A stretch of DNA of 64,000 nucleotides. Origin: VRUE01 sp033856275. Its GTDB lineage: Bacteria > Actinomycetota > Thermoleophilia > Solirubrobacterales > 70-9. The translations under genes were made by a program, and so were the position numbers. Under the pieces are notes generated by a model. The model had not been told where the DNA came from. It saw only the letters and a program-made list of their open reading frames with translations, and did not search any database. The stretch is taken from positions 67,623 through 131,622 of the forward strand of contig JAWVFJ010000006.1 in assembly GCA_033856275.1 (NCBI GenBank), read 5' to 3'. Shown here in pieces: positions 32,868 through 41,268 of the stretch (the stretch's first letter is position 1; every line of letters begins with the position of its first letter).

Positions 32868-32892
32868 GTCCTGCCGTGAAGGGAGGTTTGCC

Positions 32893-33516
32893 ATGAAGCT
32901 CGATCAGAACAACGTTGCTGTCTCGTTTCGGGTGAGACTGACTGCGGTCCTCGGGATCGCGCTGCTCTCACTCGGCCTTGCCGTTACCAACGCACAGGCA
33001 TGCTCCTATCCGGGTGCCAAGCCGGTCTTTGCTCCCTGGGGCGATCAGCACTCCTATGCCCTGGCGCCCGACGGCGGCTTCGAGTCCGGCGGCGCCGGCT
33101 GGTCGCTGCGCGGCGCTCAGGTTGTCGCCGGCAACGAGAGCTACCAGTTGAACGGACTGGCCGATTCGGGATCGCTTGCGCTGCCCGCCGGCAGCTCGGC
33201 GACGAGCGCGCCGATCTGCATGTCGATCGATACGCCACTGTTTCGCTTTGTGGCTCGCAACACGGGCGATCCATCCTCTCGTTTGCGCGTCGAGGCCGTC
33301 TATAGCCTGCTTGGCCTGGTGCGAACGAACGTCGTCAACACCGTTTCGGCCGGCTTGAGCTGGGAACCCAGCAAGCAGGTCTCGACGGTCTTGGGACTCT
33401 CGACCATCGTCGGCACGGTCCTGCCGAGCGCAATCGAGATTCGCTTCACGCCGCTGGACAGCAAGGGCCAGTGGCAGGTCGACGACCTCTACGTCGACCC
33501 CTTCGCCCGCCACTAG
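32893..33516 (+). CDS. Secreted protein under riboswitch control, jelly-roll/carbohydrate-binding-like
   Basis: A 207-residue exported protein. Signal peptide to about residue 36 (VRLTAVLGIALLSLGLAV, cleavage near AQA/C). The mature part is beta-rich with GGFESGGAGWSLRG and a C-terminal GQWQVDDLYVDPF, typical of carbohydrate-binding-like jelly-roll domains that sit on cell surfaces. Two Cys only (C37 and one near 98). ATG has GGGAGG 6 bases before it; this segment (GGTTTGCC) is also complementary to the aptamer core GGCAAACC. Function unknown; surface adhesion or matrix under cyclic dinucleotide control is inference. It ends overlapping the convergent sugar dehydrogenase gene by 4 bases. Confidence 0.8.
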   Translation: MKLDQNNVAVSFRVRLTAVLGIALLSLGLAVTNAQACSYPGAKPVFAPWGDQHSYALAPDGGFESGGAGWSLRGAQVVAGNESYQLNGLADSGSLALPAGSSATSAPICMSIDTPLFRFVARNTGDPSSRLRVEAVYSLLGLVRTNVVNTVSAGLSWEPSKQVSTVLGLSTIVGTVLPSAIEIRFTPLDSKGQWQVDDLYVDPFARH

Positions 33517-34712
33517 CGGGCAACGAGCCTGAACACCGGCCCCTCCTGCGAGCAGACATAGACCTGGCCACGGCCGTTTTCCCCGAAGGAAGTGGGGGAG
33601 GCGACCGTGAGCCCGGTCTTGCGGTCGTCGCTGGCTCCATGCAGGTGGGGGACAAGGCTGCGCAGGACGCCGGAGCAGTAGTCGGCATAGACGTAGCGGC
33701 CCCGCAGCGGGGACGGTCCGCCCTTGCCGACCACGTAGCCGCCGATGATCGTGCAAGTGCCTCCGTCGCGGCCGCGGCCGTAGGCCATGATCGGCTTGGT
33801 TGTGCCGCCGGGGTCAGGTGTGCCGCTGTTTTCTTCTTCGTAGGGGTGGAAGCCCTCGAAGGCGTCCCAACCGAAGTTGGCCCCGGATGCGGCGGCGACG
33901 GTCGTGTAGTCGAGCTCCTCGAAACGGTTCTGGCCGACATCGCCGATCGCGATCCGGGGCTGGGTGGCGCTGGTGGTGTCGAAGGAAAAGCGGAAGGGAT
34001 TGCGCAGGCCGTAGGCGTAGATCTCGTCACGGCCCGGCTTGCCGACGAAGGGGTTGTCGGCGGGGACTGAGTAAGGCTGGCCAGCGCTCGGCCGCGGGTC
34101 GATGCGCAGCAACTTGCCGAGCAGGCTCTCCTTGTTCTGGGCGCTGTTGGGCGGATCGCCGCCGGAACCGCCGTCCCCGGTACCGAAGTAGAGGAGGTCG
34201 CCGAGGAACTGCAGCTGTCCGCCGTTGTGGTTGGCGTTGACCGGGTGGGCGATTTCGATCACGGTGCGGCGCGTTCCGCGATCGGCCTTGGTCGCGCTCG
34301 CACGCTTGAGTTCGTCGACGCGGATATTGCCGGCATTGTCCGTGTAGTAGACATAGAAGCGACCGCTCTGCTGGTAGTCAGATGGAAAAGCGATCGAAAG
34401 CAGGCCACGCTCGCCGCTGGCGCCGACCAGTCCTCTGATGTCGAGGAAGGGATGGCCTGCCCGCCGGCCTTTGCGCAGTACCTCGACCTCGCCCTCCTGC
34501 TCGACCACGAAGAGCAGCTGGGGAAACCCGGGTGCGCTCGCCACATAGGTTGGTTCGTTGAAGCTGCCGATGCGCTTCAGGGCCAGGCTGCCACGCTTCG
34601 CTTTCGACGGTTCCGCACCATGCTGCTGTGCGGTGCCGCAGGCCGGCAACACCACCAATGCCAGTGCTGACAGAACGATGCTCGATGCGGCGCGGCGCCT
34701 CACTCGGATCAA
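33513..34712 (-). CDS. PQQ-type sugar (glucose/sorbosone) dehydrogenase-like lipoprotein
   Basis: A 399-residue exported beta-propeller of the GSDH/YliI family. The N-terminus is a lipoprotein signal (VLSALALVVLPACG), so it is anchored outside the membrane. Propeller markers include GERGLLSIAFPSDY, VNANHNGGQLQFL (catalytic His region), FGTGDGGSGGDP and YAYGLRNPFRFSFD. The family oxidises aldose sugars using PQQ, passing electrons to the respiratory chain. No PQQ synthesis genes are in the window, so it may depend on external PQQ. TTG 34712 is used; GTG 34703 is an in-frame alternative. Convergent with the riboswitch-controlled gene. Confidence 0.88.
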   Translation of the reverse strand: MIRVRRRAASSIVLSALALVVLPACGTAQQHGAEPSKAKRGSLALKRIGSFNEPTYVASAPGFPQLLFVVEQEGEVEVLRKGRRAGHPFLDIRGLVGASGERGLLSIAFPSDYQQSGRFYVYYTDNAGNIRVDELKRASATKADRGTRRTVIEIAHPVNANHNGGQLQFLGDLLYFGTGDGGSGGDPPNSAQNKESLLGKLLRIDPRPSAGQPYSVPADNPFVGKPGRDEIYAYGLRNPFRFSFDTTSATQPRIAIGDVGQNRFEELDYTTVAAASGANFGWDAFEGFHPYEEENSGTPDPGGTTKPIMAYGRGRDGGTCTIIGGYVVGKGGPSPLRGRYVYADYCSGVLRSLVPHLHGASDDRKTGLTVASPTSFGENGRGQVYVCSQEGPVFRLVAR

Positions 34713-34727
34713 GCTACCCGGCTACCC

Positions 34728-35387
34728 CTATTTCTTTTCGACGACTTCTCCGCGGTCGTTGACTTCGGTGTTGCGGGCGGCTGAGCTGATTTTCACCGCG
34801 AAGGATCCGCCCGGTGCCACCCCGCCGCCGGTCTCCGCCTTCGCGGCGCCACTCAGTCCCGCGTCGATGGCATAGAGCAGCGTGTAGTTGCCCGACTTGA
34901 CGGCGCTCAGCTTCCAAACAGCGTTGGCCGTTACACCCTTCTTCAGCGGCCCAAAGTCAAAGGTCTTTTGGTTTGAGGTTTCCGCGCCGCCGGGAGCCAA
35001 GGAGCCGGCGAACTTCGGATAGTGCTCGGCGAGGACCCAGACGGGCCGGTCGGGCTGGGCCAGTTCCGGCTGCGGGTCGTGGATCCCGAAGGGCAGGGTG
35101 GAGCCCTGGCCCTCCTTGCCCTTGATCGAGACGTTCACCGTCAGCGCCGGGATCGTCTTACTACTCGTGTTGCGCACGCCGAGTTTCAGCAGGTAGGTCT
35201 GGCCGAGCTGCTGCTCGGTGGGGAAGCTGGCGTCGGTGACACGGAGCCGGTAGGTACCTGCGGCCTCGTTGGCGTCAGAGGACGATTCGCCGCCGCAGGC
35301 AGTGATTGAGAGGGCCAGCGCTGCAAGGACAGCGGTGACCGCAGCACGAAGGCGGTAACGCGAGACCTCTGTTCCATGCCCCCCCAA
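34728..35387 (-). CDS. Lipoprotein of unknown function with beta-sandwich-like domain
   Basis: A protein of about 219 residues. The N-terminal region (LRAAVTAVLAALALSITACGG) is a clear lipoprotein signal. The mature part has an immunoglobulin-like pattern (TYLLKLGVRNTSSKTIPALT, GVTANAVWKLSAVKSGNY), suggesting a telokin-like or DUF4352-type extracytoplasmic domain. A TTG at 35387 is the only in-frame start candidate close to the signal sequence; no clear ribosome site is seen. It is transcribed divergently from the MlaE-like operon and 15 bases before the sugar dehydrogenase gene. It may be an accessory of the lipid transporter, judged only by position. Confidence 0.7.
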   Translation of the reverse strand: MGGHGTEVSRYRLRAAVTAVLAALALSITACGGESSSDANEAAGTYRLRVTDASFPTEQQLGQTYLLKLGVRNTSSKTIPALTVNVSIKGKEGQGSTLPFGIHDPQPELAQPDRPVWVLAEHYPKFAGSLAPGGAETSNQKTFDFGPLKKGVTANAVWKLSAVKSGNYTLLYAIDAGLSGAAKAETGGGVAPGGSFAVKISSAARNTEVNDRGEVVEKK

Positions 35388-35492
35388 AGCGGCCGCAACA
35401 TACCACGGGGTTTCGCCTGCTCCGGAGCGGGTTAGTCCGAACTCAACAGAGCCCGCTGGCGCATCGCATAGACTCGTTTGAAGAGGAGGATG

Positions 35493-36299
35493 ATGGTCGG
35501 ATCTGCGGTCAACAGGGCATTTCTGCCCGCCAAGTCGTTGTTCGAACAGGTCGGGGACATGATGATCCTCACCGCCCGCACGCTCGTTTCCGCGGTCAAG
35601 CCTCCCTATCCCTACGGCGAGGAGTTCATCGGCCAGTTCCTCTTCGCCCTGCAGCTCTGCTGGTTCCCGCTGCTGATCTCCACCGTGGCCTTTGGCTTCG
35701 GTGCACCCGGCCTGCAGGCCTCTAACTTTCTCTCGCTCTTCGGCGCCCTCGACCGGCTCGGCGGCTTCTTCGTCCTCGCCTCGATCCGCGAGTTCGCCCC
35801 CTTCGTTACCGCGGTCGTCGTCGCCGGCGTCGCCGGCACTGCGATCACCGCCGACCTCGGCGCCCGCAAGATCCGCGAGGAGCTCGACGCCCTGCAGGTG
35901 CTCGGCGTCGACCCGATCAAGAACCTCGTCGTGCCGCGCTTCCTCGCCCTGATGCTGATCACGGGCCTGCTCGACATCTACGCGCTGGTCTTCGGCATCA
36001 CTGGCGGTATCGGCGCCGAGCTGCTCTACCACCAGTCGCTCGGCGGCTTCTTCGCCACGCTCTTCTCCAATGCCTCGGTCACCGATCTCTGGGGCTCGGT
36101 GATCAAGTGCACCCTCTTCGGCGCGATCATCGCGGTCGTCTGCTCCTACAAGGGGATGACTGCGTCCGGAGGCGCCGCCGGCGTCGGTCGCGCCGTCAAC
36201 CAGGCGGTGGTGATCGCCTTCATGGGTGTCTTCGCCTTCAACTACGCCTTCACCCAGACCCTGCTCGCCACCAACCCGGAGCTGCAGACGATCCGATGA
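35493..36299 (+). CDS. MlaE/YrbE family ABC transporter permease (first copy)
   Basis: A 268-residue permease of the MlaE/YrbE family, as in Mce lipid-transport systems. It has 5-6 transmembrane helices with the family motifs FGFGAPGLQ, SIREFAPFVTAVVVAG, the EELDALQVLGVDPIKNLV coupling segment and YKGMTASGGAAGVGRAVN. Start: two ATG codons follow AGGAGG; 35493 gives spacing and is used. The stop overlaps the second permease (ATGA). Two different permeases per operon is the Mce pattern. Substrate lipid unknown. Confidence 0.93.
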   Translation: MVGSAVNRAFLPAKSLFEQVGDMMILTARTLVSAVKPPYPYGEEFIGQFLFALQLCWFPLLISTVAFGFGAPGLQASNFLSLFGALDRLGGFFVLASIREFAPFVTAVVVAGVAGTAITADLGARKIREELDALQVLGVDPIKNLVVPRFLALMLITGLLDIYALVFGITGGIGAELLYHQSLGGFFATLFSNASVTDLWGSVIKCTLFGAIIAVVCSYKGMTASGGAAGVGRAVNQAVVIAFMGVFAFNYAFTQTLLATNPELQTIR

Positions 36300-37093
36300 A
36301 CGCCTGGCTGGAAGTGCCGCGCGGCTGGCTCGACTCCTTCGGAGAGATCGCCCGCTTCGGCTCCCGCGTCGCCGGCCTCGTCTACAGCGGCCGCGTCCTG
36401 CGTTTCTTCGGTGAGAGCCTGCGCCAGGCCGGAATTCTGGTCCTCGGCTCGGCGCTGATCATCTGGGGGCTCGTCTTCATCCTCGGCCTGCAGTGCGGGA
36501 TCGAGGGCGCCTACCTGCTGCGCGCCCAGGGCGCGCCCGCCTATGCCGGCGTCTTCTCAGCCTGGTGCGACCTGCGCGAGATCATGCCTTACGCCTTCGG
36601 TTACATGCTGGCGGCCAAGGTCGGCACCGGCATCGTCGCCGAGCTTGGCGCGATGCGGATCTCCGACGAGATCGACGCGCTCGAGGTGATGGGCGTTCCT
36701 CCCGTCACCTTCCTCTGCGCGACCCGCCTACTTGCCGCCTGGATCGCCTTCCCCTTCATGTACCTCTGCGGGATCGGGATCATGTACTTCGCCAGCTACC
36801 TGGCTGTCGTCCAGCAGATCGGCGACGTCTCCTCCGGCGGCTACCTGCTGATCTTCTGGATGTTCCAGAACCCGCCCGACCTGCTCTTCAGCCTGATCAA
36901 GGGCATGTTCATGGCCACGGCGATAGTGATGGTCGGCTGCTACTACGGATATACGGCTTCGGGGGGCCCGGTTGGCGTCGGCACCGCCACCGCGAAGTCG
37001 ATGGTCCTCAACATCGTCTTGGTTCACATCATCGGGATGCTGGGCACCCTGGTCTTCTGGGGAGCCAACCCGCGGGCACCGATAGGAGGCTGA
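36296..37093 (+). CDS. MlaE/YrbE family ABC transporter permease (second copy)
   Basis: A 265-residue second MlaE/YrbE permease, related to but distinct from the first: GQ-like FILGLQCGIEGAYL, LREIMPYAFGYMLAAKVG, SDEIDALEVMGVPPVTFL and YYGYTASGGPVGVGTATA. Translationally coupled to the first through ATGA. The two are expected to form a heterodimer with two copies of the ATPase encoded next. The C-terminus ends in a short polar tail. In Mce operons the MCE proteins would follow, but here an ATPase follows and then an RND protein. Confidence 0.93.
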   Translation: MNAWLEVPRGWLDSFGEIARFGSRVAGLVYSGRVLRFFGESLRQAGILVLGSALIIWGLVFILGLQCGIEGAYLLRAQGAPAYAGVFSAWCDLREIMPYAFGYMLAAKVGTGIVAELGAMRISDEIDALEVMGVPPVTFLCATRLLAAWIAFPFMYLCGIGIMYFASYLAVVQQIGDVSSGGYLLIFWMFQNPPDLLFSLIKGMFMATAIVMVGCYYGYTASGGPVGVGTATAKSMVLNIVLVHIIGMLGTLVFWGANPRAPIGG

Positions 37094-37101
37094 TTTAGGC
37101 T

Positions 37102-38079
37102 ATGAGCATGGACGACCCGACCAGGCCCGAAGAGGACGAGTTCGAGGCCGAGGCGGAGACCACCGCCGAGGTCGCCGATCCGGTGGTCCCCGAGTCGGCG
37201 CACGGCGGCCCCTACGTCAGCGAGGACGGTTTGACGATGGGGCGCGATTTCGTCATCCCCGGCGTCGATCCCGCCGAGGCCGATCCCTACCGCTTCCACA
37301 CCGGACGCAAGCGCGACCACGGCGGCGAGGACGCGATCGAGATCATCGACCTGGTCAAGCAGTTCGGCCGCGCTCGTATCCTCAACGGCCTCAACCTCGG
37401 CCTGCCAGAGGATCAGGTCTCGATGGTGCTCGGCCCATCGGGCACCGGCAAGAGCGTGCTGATCAAGCACATCGTCGGCCTGCTCTACCCAGACTCGGGC
37501 GACGTGCTCGTGCACGGCGAATCGATCCCCAACATGACCGACGACGAACTCTTCGAGGTGCGCAAGAAGTTCGGCCTGCTCTTCCAGGACGGTGCCCTCT
37601 TCGGCTCGATGAACATCTACGACAACACCGCCTTCCCGCTGCGCCAGCACACCGACAAGAGCGAGGAAGAGATCGGCGAGATCTGCAACCGCCGCCTCAA
37701 GGAGGTCGGGCTCAGCGAGGCGATCTACAAGATGCCCAACGAGCTTTCCGGCGGGATGCGCAAGCGCGCCGGCTTCGCTCGCGCGCTGGTGCTCGAACCG
37801 GCGATCGTGATGTTCGACGAGCCCGACTCGGGCCTTGACCCAGTGCGCACCGCGCTGCTCTGCGAGCTGGTCCGCGAGGTGCACGAGGAGAACGGCGGCT
37901 GCTACCTGGTGATCAGCCATGACCTCAACACAGCGCGGCGGATCTCCGACTTCATCGCCGTGCTCTGGAACGGCAAGATCGTCGAGTCGGGCCCCAAGGA
38001 GGAGCTGTTCGACTCCGAAAACCGGTTCGTCAGTCAGTTCCTCAACGCGGACGTCACCGGCCCGCTCTCGATGGATTGA
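37102..38079 (+). CDS. MlaF/Mkl-type ABC transporter ATPase
   Basis: A 325-residue ATP-binding subunit for the two permeases. Walker A GPSGTGKSVL is near residue 113, the signature NELSGGMRKRAGFARAL near 214 and Walker B VMFDEPDSGLDPV after it, with the switch His in VISHDL. The N-terminal 75 residues are an unusual acidic, probably disordered extension before the ABC domain (IEIIDLVKQFGRAR). The gene follows the second permease by 8 bases and overlaps the RND gene (TTGA). Mce ATPases (Mkl) are usually encoded away from mce operons in mycobacteria, so this linked arrangement resembles MlaEF operons. Confidence 0.93.
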   Translation: MSMDDPTRPEEDEFEAEAETTAEVADPVVPESAHGGPYVSEDGLTMGRDFVIPGVDPAEADPYRFHTGRKRDHGGEDAIEIIDLVKQFGRARILNGLNLGLPEDQVSMVLGPSGTGKSVLIKHIVGLLYPDSGDVLVHGESIPNMTDDELFEVRKKFGLLFQDGALFGSMNIYDNTAFPLRQHTDKSEEEIGEICNRRLKEVGLSEAIYKMPNELSGGMRKRAGFARALVLEPAIVMFDEPDSGLDPVRTALLCELVREVHEENGGCYLVISHDLNTARRISDFIAVLWNGKIVESGPKEELFDSENRFVSQFLNADVTGPLSMD

Positions 38080-40613
38080 GCTCGATCGCGGCGTGGGCCG
38101 TCCGCCACGCGCGGATGGTCCTGGCGGTCTCGGCGGTGCTTGCAATTGCGGCGGCTGCGGCCGCTACGCAGCTGCCGACTGACGCCGGAACCGACACCCT
38201 CGTCGACCGCGACAGCGAGAGCTATCGCGCGACCGAACGGGTGCGCGAGGCCTTCGGCGAAGAACCAGTCGTCGTTGTTGCCGAAGGTGACCTGCAGGAA
38301 CTGATCCTCACCCCGAACCTCGGTCGCCTGCTGCGCCTCGAGGGCTGTCTCTCGGGCAAGGTTCCGAAAGGCGCCAAGCCGATCCCGGGGCCCTGCGCCG
38401 AACTGGCGCGGCTGCACGCGGTTCAGTACCTCGCCGGGCCGGGCACCTTTCTCAACGAGGCGGTGATCCAAATCGACGACCAACTGCGTCGGCTGGCCGC
38501 CACCGTGCCGCCTGACCAGCTGCGCGAATTCCTGCTCCAGGTGGCGGCTCGCTACGGGATAACCAGCGCGCCCAGCATCGGCAACCCGGACTTCCTCGCC
38601 TCGGTCGTTTTCGACCTGCACGGCGTTCGTGGCACACCGAAGGCGCGGCTCGCCTACCTCTTTCCCAACGATCACTCGACCCAGATCGTCCTGCGCCTGC
38701 GTCCCGATCTCAGTGACGGCAAGCGGAGTCGCGCCCTGGGGCTGATCCGCAAGGCGGTCTACGACACGACTCCGCGTCAGGCCTGTGCCTACAAGGGCAA
38801 GCCGGAGGCCTGCTTCGGACTGCACGGCGCCGGTACCTACACGATCAGCGGCGCGCCGATTGTCATCGAAGGCATCACCGGAGCCCTGAAGGGAGCGCTG
38901 CTCATTCTCTTCGCGGTCGCGATCGTGATCATGGCCCTGACCCTTTTGTTGGTCTTTCGCTCGCGTTTGCGGCTGCTGCCGCTCGCGATTGCGCTTGCTG
39001 CGGTCGCACTTACCTTCGGACTGCTACGCCTCTTCGGCGGGTCCCTGACGATTGCCACGATTGCGACGATGCCGATCCTGATCGGGCTTGTCGTCGACTA
39101 CGCGATTCAGCTGCAGGCTCGGTACGACGAGGCTTCTGCCAGCGGCGCAGACCCCATCGATGCTGCCCGTTTGGCGGCGGGGCGGGCCGGTCCGACGATT
39201 GCCACGGCCTGCCTGGCGACGGCGGCGGGTTTCCTGGCCCTGCAGTTGTCACCGATTCCGATGGTTCGTACGTTTGGCATCCTCCTGATCTTTGGTATCG
39301 CGGTGGGGCTCGGGTTGGCTCTTACGGCGGGGTTCGCGGCGTTGGGGTTGCGGGGAGGGATGGGACGAGGGGGCGCCCCTCCGCTTGCTGGGTTTTTCGC
39401 CGCGGGGTTTCCGGCGCTCGCTGAGTGGTCTGTGCGAAAAACAGGACGCCGCGTGCATCCGGGGCACCCCCTCGTCCCATTCGAGCGCGCCTTGGGACTT
39501 GCGTTGGATCGTCCGCGGATGGTGCTCGCCGTTGGGGCGGCACTTGCCTTGGTTGGGTGGGGGCTTGGGACGCAGATTGCCACGGTCTCCGACATTCGCT
39601 CGCTCGCGCCCCAGGGACTGCAGGAGATCAAGGATCTGGAAAAGGTGCAGGATGCGACGGGGGTTTCGGGGCAGCTTCAGGTCGCGGTCGAAGCCTCTGA
39701 CTTCTCAGCTCCGGCGACGATTAGGTGGATGGCTGATTTCAAGCAGCGGGTGCTCGAGGAGAACGGATTCTCGGGTCCGCGGCCGAGCTGCCTGAAGGCT
39801 GAAATCTGTCCAGGTCCCGCGCTTTCCGACTTTCTCGTCAACAGTAAGAGCAAGGAACAGCTAAAGCAGAGCGACACTCGTGCGACATTGCGGGAACTGC
39901 CCCCTTACGACTTGGAGCAGCTTGCTCCTGTGGACACGAAGACCGGACTGCCAGGGCATCTCGCGCTGCTGAGCTTTGGGATTCGCGCGCAGTCGCTGGA
40001 GGACCAGCAGGCGCTGATCGATCGGGTGCGCTCGGAGGTTGGCGAGCCGGGAACGCCAGGTGGGCCGCCAGCGGGGGTGAGGGTTCGCTTCGCAGGGTTG
40101 CCGGTCATTGTCGCTGCTGCAGCTTCAGATCTCTCGGGCAGTCGCTACTGGCTGACGCTTGCGGGGCTTGCTGCGGTGGCCCTAGTGCTCCTGGCTGCCT
40201 ACCGCTCGTTCATGCGGGCGCTGATCCCGCTCATACCTGTTGTGCTCGCCACGGGCTGGTCCTCGCTGGTGCTCTGGCTGACCCAGATTCCGCTCAATCC
40301 GATGTCGGCGGCGCTGGGGGCGCTGACGATTGCGATTGCTACGGAGTTCAGCGTGATCCTTGCGGCGCGTTTTCGGGAGGAGCGAGATGGCGGCCGGGCG
40401 GTCAAGGACGCTATCCGTGCTGCGTACGCCCGCACAGGACCGGCCGTCTTCGCCTCGGCCGTGACGGTCATCGCCGGCTTCGCCGTGCTGATCGTCAGCG
40501 ACGTGAACATGCTGCGGGACTTTGGCTTCGTCACGATGGTCGATCTCGGGGTGGCGCTGCTTGGCGTGATCGTCGCCTTGCCGGTTGCGCTCGTTTGGCT
40601 GGAGGAGCGGTGA
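38076..40613 (+). CDS. RND/MMPL family transporter (HpnN-like)
   Basis: An 845-residue RND-superfamily protein with two repeats, each a transmembrane helix followed by a large outer loop and a 5-helix bundle. Helix 1 is at residues 13-30, the first bundle from about 270 with ATMPILIGLVVDYAIQLQARYDEA (helix 4, charged relay), and the second starts near 480. MMPL proteins export lipids (mycobacterial TDM, phenolic lipids) or hopanoids. The outer loops carry Cys pairs (CLSG...PGPC, CAYKGKPEAC). The TTG start overlaps the ATPase stop, so translation is coupled. It may replace the MCE bridge of Mla/Mce systems. Confidence 0.9.
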   Translation: MSSIAAWAVRHARMVLAVSAVLAIAAAAAATQLPTDAGTDTLVDRDSESYRATERVREAFGEEPVVVVAEGDLQELILTPNLGRLLRLEGCLSGKVPKGAKPIPGPCAELARLHAVQYLAGPGTFLNEAVIQIDDQLRRLAATVPPDQLREFLLQVAARYGITSAPSIGNPDFLASVVFDLHGVRGTPKARLAYLFPNDHSTQIVLRLRPDLSDGKRSRALGLIRKAVYDTTPRQACAYKGKPEACFGLHGAGTYTISGAPIVIEGITGALKGALLILFAVAIVIMALTLLLVFRSRLRLLPLAIALAAVALTFGLLRLFGGSLTIATIATMPILIGLVVDYAIQLQARYDEASASGADPIDAARLAAGRAGPTIATACLATAAGFLALQLSPIPMVRTFGILLIFGIAVGLGLALTAGFAALGLRGGMGRGGAPPLAGFFAAGFPALAEWSVRKTGRRVHPGHPLVPFERALGLALDRPRMVLAVGAALALVGWGLGTQIATVSDIRSLAPQGLQEIKDLEKVQDATGVSGQLQVAVEASDFSAPATIRWMADFKQRVLEENGFSGPRPSCLKAEICPGPALSDFLVNSKSKEQLKQSDTRATLRELPPYDLEQLAPVDTKTGLPGHLALLSFGIRAQSLEDQQALIDRVRSEVGEPGTPGGPPAGVRVRFAGLPVIVAAAASDLSGSRYWLTLAGLAAVALVLLAAYRSFMRALIPLIPVVLATGWSSLVLWLTQIPLNPMSAALGALTIAIATEFSVILAARFREERDGGRAVKDAIRAAYARTGPAVFASAVTVIAGFAVLIVSDVNMLRDFGFVTMVDLGVALLGVIVALPVALVWLEER

Positions 40614-41266
40614 GGGACCGGTACTCGCTTGTGGTCGGGTTGATCTTTGCCGCGGTAATCGTGGTGGCGGCGATCAACACGCTTGGCAGCAAGGACGAAG
40701 GGACGCTTGGGCTCGACAAGCTGGAGAGTCGCTGGCCGCTGCCGGAGTTCGCGGTGCCGCGCGCTGACGGGCCGCTGGAAGGTGACGCGAACGTGGCTCA
40801 GGACGACTGTGAAACCGCCGAGACCCCTTGCCCGAGCGGCGCCCGGCGCCAGCCGGCTTGCCGGATCTCCACGCCTGGTGCGCTGCGCGTCTGCGACTAC
40901 TTCGACCGGCCGTTGGTTCTCGCCTTCTGGTTCTCGCGCGGTGGCACCTGCAGCGAACAGCAGGATGTGGTCAGCCAGGTATATGGGCGTTACCGTGGGC
41001 GGGTGAACTTCCTCTCTTTGGATGTCCGCGACGACCGTGACACGGTCCGCGACCTGATCGATCGCCGGGGCTGGAAGATGCCGGTCGGTTACGACCGCGA
41101 TGGAGCGGTTGCCGGCCTCTACCGTGTCGGCCTCTGTCCGACCTTCGCCTACGTGTACCCCGGCGGCACTCTGCAGGAGGCGAGCGTCGGCGAGCTCACC
41201 GCCGGGCAGCTGGAAGCGCGCGTCGACGATTTGCTGCAAGCGACCCGCGCGGAGGAGGTGGATTGA
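40610..41266 (+). CDS. Membrane-anchored thioredoxin-fold protein lacking a CxxC site
   Basis: A 218-residue protein with an N-terminal anchor (LVVGLIFAAVIVVAAI), then a thioredoxin-like domain from about residue 80. It has LVLAFWFSRGGTCSEQQDVV at the active-site position and a cis-Pro (LCPTFAYVYPGG). Only one Cys (C118 region) replaces the CxxC pair, so it resembles a peroxiredoxin or thiol-assisting protein rather than a disulfide oxidase. Two further Cys pairs sit in the linker (CETAETPCPSG, CRISTPGALRVC). GTG overlaps the RND stop (GTGA) with GGAGG before it. It may assist disulfide formation in the RND outer loops; that is inference. Confidence 0.75.
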   Translation: MRDRYSLVVGLIFAAVIVVAAINTLGSKDEGTLGLDKLESRWPLPEFAVPRADGPLEGDANVAQDDCETAETPCPSGARRQPACRISTPGALRVCDYFDRPLVLAFWFSRGGTCSEQQDVVSQVYGRYRGRVNFLSLDVRDDRDTVRDLIDRRGWKMPVGYDRDGAVAGLYRVGLCPTFAYVYPGGTLQEASVGELTAGQLEARVDDLLQATRAEEVD

Positions 41267-41268
41267 GC

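Noticed and set aside
32802..35370. 15-base identity (CAGAGGTCTCGCGTT) between the riboswitch P3 region and the start of the lipoprotein gene on the other strand
   Set aside because: Several 15-base matches are expected by chance in 64 kb on two strands, and the second site lacks the aptamer core.
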